Both the position numbers and the translations under genes were made by a program. From NCBI RefSeq assembly GCF_001293165.1, contig NZ_CP010552.1, positions 620,001-684,000 of the forward strand: a DNA stretch of 64,000 nucleotides, written 5' to 3'. The DNA is from Candidatus Thioglobus autotrophicus (lineage in GTDB: Bacteria > Pseudomonadota > Gammaproteobacteria > PS1 > Pseudothioglobaceae). Shown one piece after another: positions 62,135 to 64,000 of this stretch. The notes under the pieces are model-generated. The model had not been told where the DNA came from, ran no database searches, and was given only the letters and a program-made list of their open reading frames with translations. Within the stretch, counting starts at the first letter, position 1. Each line of letters opens with the position of its first letter.

Positions 62135-63493
62135 ATGACTAATATTCACGCCATTATTCTGGCAGCGGGCAAAGGCACGCGCATGAACTCATCCAAGCCT
62201 AAAGTCTTGCAAACTTTAGCAGATAACACACTCTTGGGTCATGTACTCAAACAAGCCAAATTAATCAGTCAGAAAATCCATGTAGTGTATGGATTTGGCG
62301 GTGCACAAGTTCAGCAAACTATTAATGATAACCATATTAACTGGGTTGAACAAAAACAGCAATTGGGCACAGGACATGCGGTGCAACAAGCAACACCCCA
62401 TATTGAAGATAATTCAATATCGCTCATCTTATATGGCGATGTGCCACTTATTCAACGCGCAACACTGGAGCAGCTAATTAGCGCTTGCAAAACATCGGGT
62501 ATTGCTCTTTTATCCGTGATTTTAGAAAATCCAACAGGATACGGTCGCATCATTCGCGACAACAACATCATTCAAGCCATTGTCGAGCAAAAAGATGCAA
62601 GCGCTGAACAGCTCAAAGTCTGTGAAGTTAATACCGGCATCATGGCAGTTCGAACAACACTGCTTAAAAAATATTTAAATAGTCTAGATACAAACAATGC
62701 CCAAGGCGAACTCTACCTCACTGATATCATTGCATCTGCCGTTAATGATGGCAAAACTATTTCCTCGGTTATTACCACCGACGAGTTTGAGGTGGCTGGC
62801 GTCAATGACAAAACTCAACTCGCCGAACTCGAACGTATCTATCAACAACAAAAAGCCGCTAAATACATGCAGCTTGGCCTGAGTCTAAAAGATCCGTCGC
62901 GCTTTGATTGTCGTGGCGAATTAAGCTTTGGACAAGATTGCGAAATTGACTTTAACACCCTCATTGAAGGTGTAGTCACACTGGGCAATAATACAACAAT
63001 TGCGCCGAACTGCTGTATAAAAAACTCTAAAATCGGTGATAACGTCACAATATTGGCAAATTCAGTGATTGAAGATGCTGTCATTGGCAATGGCGCTTCA
63101 ATCGGCCCATTTGCACGCATTCGCCCGCAAGCTAACATTGGAGAAAACGCTAAAATTGGTAATTTTGTCGAAGTTAAGAAATCTACCATCGGTAAAGGTT
63201 CAAAAGTGTCACACCTTAGCTATGTGGGCGACAGCACAGTTGGCAAAGGCGTTAACATTGGCGCAGGCGTCATTACTTGCAACTATGACGGCGTCAATAA
63301 ACATCAAACCATCATTGGTGACGGTGCCTTTATTGGCTCAGACTCGCAGCTCGTCGCACCTATTAGCATTGGCAAGAACGCCACGATTGGCGCAGGATCA
63401 ACCATCACTTCAAGTGCGCCAGAAGGCCAACTAACCTTAAGCAGATCAAAACAAAGACTTTTTCCAAGCTGGAAAAGACCAGTCAAACAATAA
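62135..63493 (+). CDS. glmU: Bifunctional GlcNAc-1-P uridyltransferase/GlcN-1-P acetyltransferase
   Basis: GlmU makes UDP-N-acetylglucosamine for peptidoglycan and lipopolysaccharide. The 452-residue protein has the nucleotidyltransferase start ILAAGKGTRMNSSKPKVL, then YGDVPLI and NTGIMAV. The C-terminal left-handed beta-helix is a run of hexapeptide repeats (residues ~255-430) with GDNVTILANSVIEDAVIGNG and GAGVITCNYDGVNKH, which holds the acetyltransferase site. Confidence 0.97.
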   Translation: MTNIHAIILAAGKGTRMNSSKPKVLQTLADNTLLGHVLKQAKLISQKIHVVYGFGGAQVQQTINDNHINWVEQKQQLGTGHAVQQATPHIEDNSISLILYGDVPLIQRATLEQLISACKTSGIALLSVILENPTGYGRIIRDNNIIQAIVEQKDASAEQLKVCEVNTGIMAVRTTLLKKYLNSLDTNNAQGELYLTDIIASAVNDGKTISSVITTDEFEVAGVNDKTQLAELERIYQQQKAAKYMQLGLSLKDPSRFDCRGELSFGQDCEIDFNTLIEGVVTLGNNTTIAPNCCIKNSKIGDNVTILANSVIEDAVIGNGASIGPFARIRPQANIGENAKIGNFVEVKKSTIGKGSKVSHLSYVGDSTVGKGVNIGAGVITCNYDGVNKHQTIIGDGAFIGSDSQLVAPISIGKNATIGAGSTITSSAPEGQLTLSRSKQRLFPSWKRPVKQ

Positions 63494-64000
63494 ATGCTAA
63501 CCTTACCTAGAAATGTCTGGCTACTCACAGCCGGACTTGCGCTGTTCATGTCACTGAGTGTCTTTGTGATTTTTCTAGGCGGTATTATTGGTCAAAATTT
63601 AGCACCCATGGATAGCCTGTCAACCTTACCTGTTGCTTTATTAGTGGTTGGCACAGCCAGTGGCATCATCCCTATTAACCGCATTATGTCTATCTTTGGC
63701 AGACGTCGAACTTTTTTAGGTGTTTGTATTTACACCCTAGGCATTATTACACTGGCCATTGTGGCGCTCAATAGTCAGTCTTTTTACTTATTCTGCACAG
63801 CCACTTTTTTATTTGGCATTACCACAGCAACTATGAACCAATTTAGATTTGCTGCGATTGAAAGTGTTGATCGTCACTTGAGCGCGACAGCTACTTCAGC
63901 TGTGCTGATTGGTGGCCTAGTTTCCGCCTATTTGGGGCCAGAGATTGCTCTATTAGGGCAAGACCTATTTAGCATTCAATTTGCTGGCTCTTTCGCTTTA
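63494..64000 (+). CDS. MFS transporter (3' end beyond window)
   Basis: An ATG immediately after the glmU stop opens a frame that stays open to the edge (169 codons). It is strongly hydrophobic with about five membrane helices visible, and FGRRRTFLGVCIYTLG after helix 2 is the MFS loop motif. It lies in an apparent operon with glmU. Substrate cannot be told from this part. Confidence 0.8.
   Translation, partial: MLTLPRNVWLLTAGLALFMSLSVFVIFLGGIIGQNLAPMDSLSTLPVALLVVGTASGIIPINRIMSIFGRRRTFLGVCIYTLGIITLAIVALNSQSFYLFCTATFLFGITTATMNQFRFAAIESVDRHLSATATSAVLIGGLVSAYLGPEIALLGQDLFSIQFAGSFAL

Overview
The window is an AT-rich chromosomal segment of a gammaproteobacterium. The evidence is a gammaproteobacterial 16S rRNA gene, a 16S-tRNA-Ile-tRNA-Ala-23S-5S operon, FabA/FabB unsaturated fatty acid synthesis, GshA, TrmB, MnmE, Mfd, a YceF-type Maf protein and the folC-cvpA-purF-metZ gene order known from Pseudomonas. 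Compact overlapping genes, low GC and a housekeeping-rich content would suit a sulfur-oxidising SUP05/Thioglobus-like bacterium or a related invertebrate symbiont. That placement is an inference from overall character, not from a diagnostic gene.

Region 1 (1-7480) is a type IV pilus locus. On the minus strand lie pilT, fimT, pilV, pilW, pilX and a pilY1-like gene that runs off the left edge; pilD diverges on the plus strand. pilW is unusual twice over. It is split by a 740-bp IS1595-family (IS1016-type) insertion with a perfect 8-bp target duplication. Its C-terminal half also carries six near-identical 46-47-residue propeller-like repeats, arranged as three 279-bp tandem units. Region 2 (7481-8050) has no intact gene; it holds tRNA 3'-end-like fragments, short tandem direct repeats and a long inverted repeat, which together look like an old integration scar.

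Region 3 (8051-27434) is mostly housekeeping: DUF3579, pirin, pyrE, xthA, trmB, fxsA, folC, cvpA, purF, metZ, fabA-fabB, secF-secD-yajC, serS, a rhodanese, trxC, azlC-azlD, and a purine phosphoribosyltransferase beside a nucleobase permease. A second, almost identical IS copy (27461-28200) lies directly upstream of that permease. Region 4 (28261-33970) is the ribosomal RNA operon, read on the minus strand, with two tandem sigma70 promoters, two boxA elements, the 23S processing stem and a strong terminator.

Region 5 (33996-51359) contains a rhodanese, a NarL/NarX-like two-component pair, mnmE, gshA, a Nudix-TenI fusion, comF, yaaA, gltB without a neighbouring gltD, a small lipoprotein, folA, a maf gene and mfd. 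Region 6 (51351-53520) is the most accessory-looking stretch. Three tandem paralogous membrane proteins resemble stand-alone MASE1 sensor domains. They lie downstream of a small winged-helix regulator with duplicated operator-like repeats at its promoter and a start-codon hairpin ahead of the first membrane gene. Region 7 (53523-64000) returns to housekeeping: an adenosine-kinase-like PfkB protein, ispH-fkpB-accD-trpA-hemE, rpmE, a CcoI-type copper ATPase, an exported protein of unknown function, glmU and the start of an MFS transporter.
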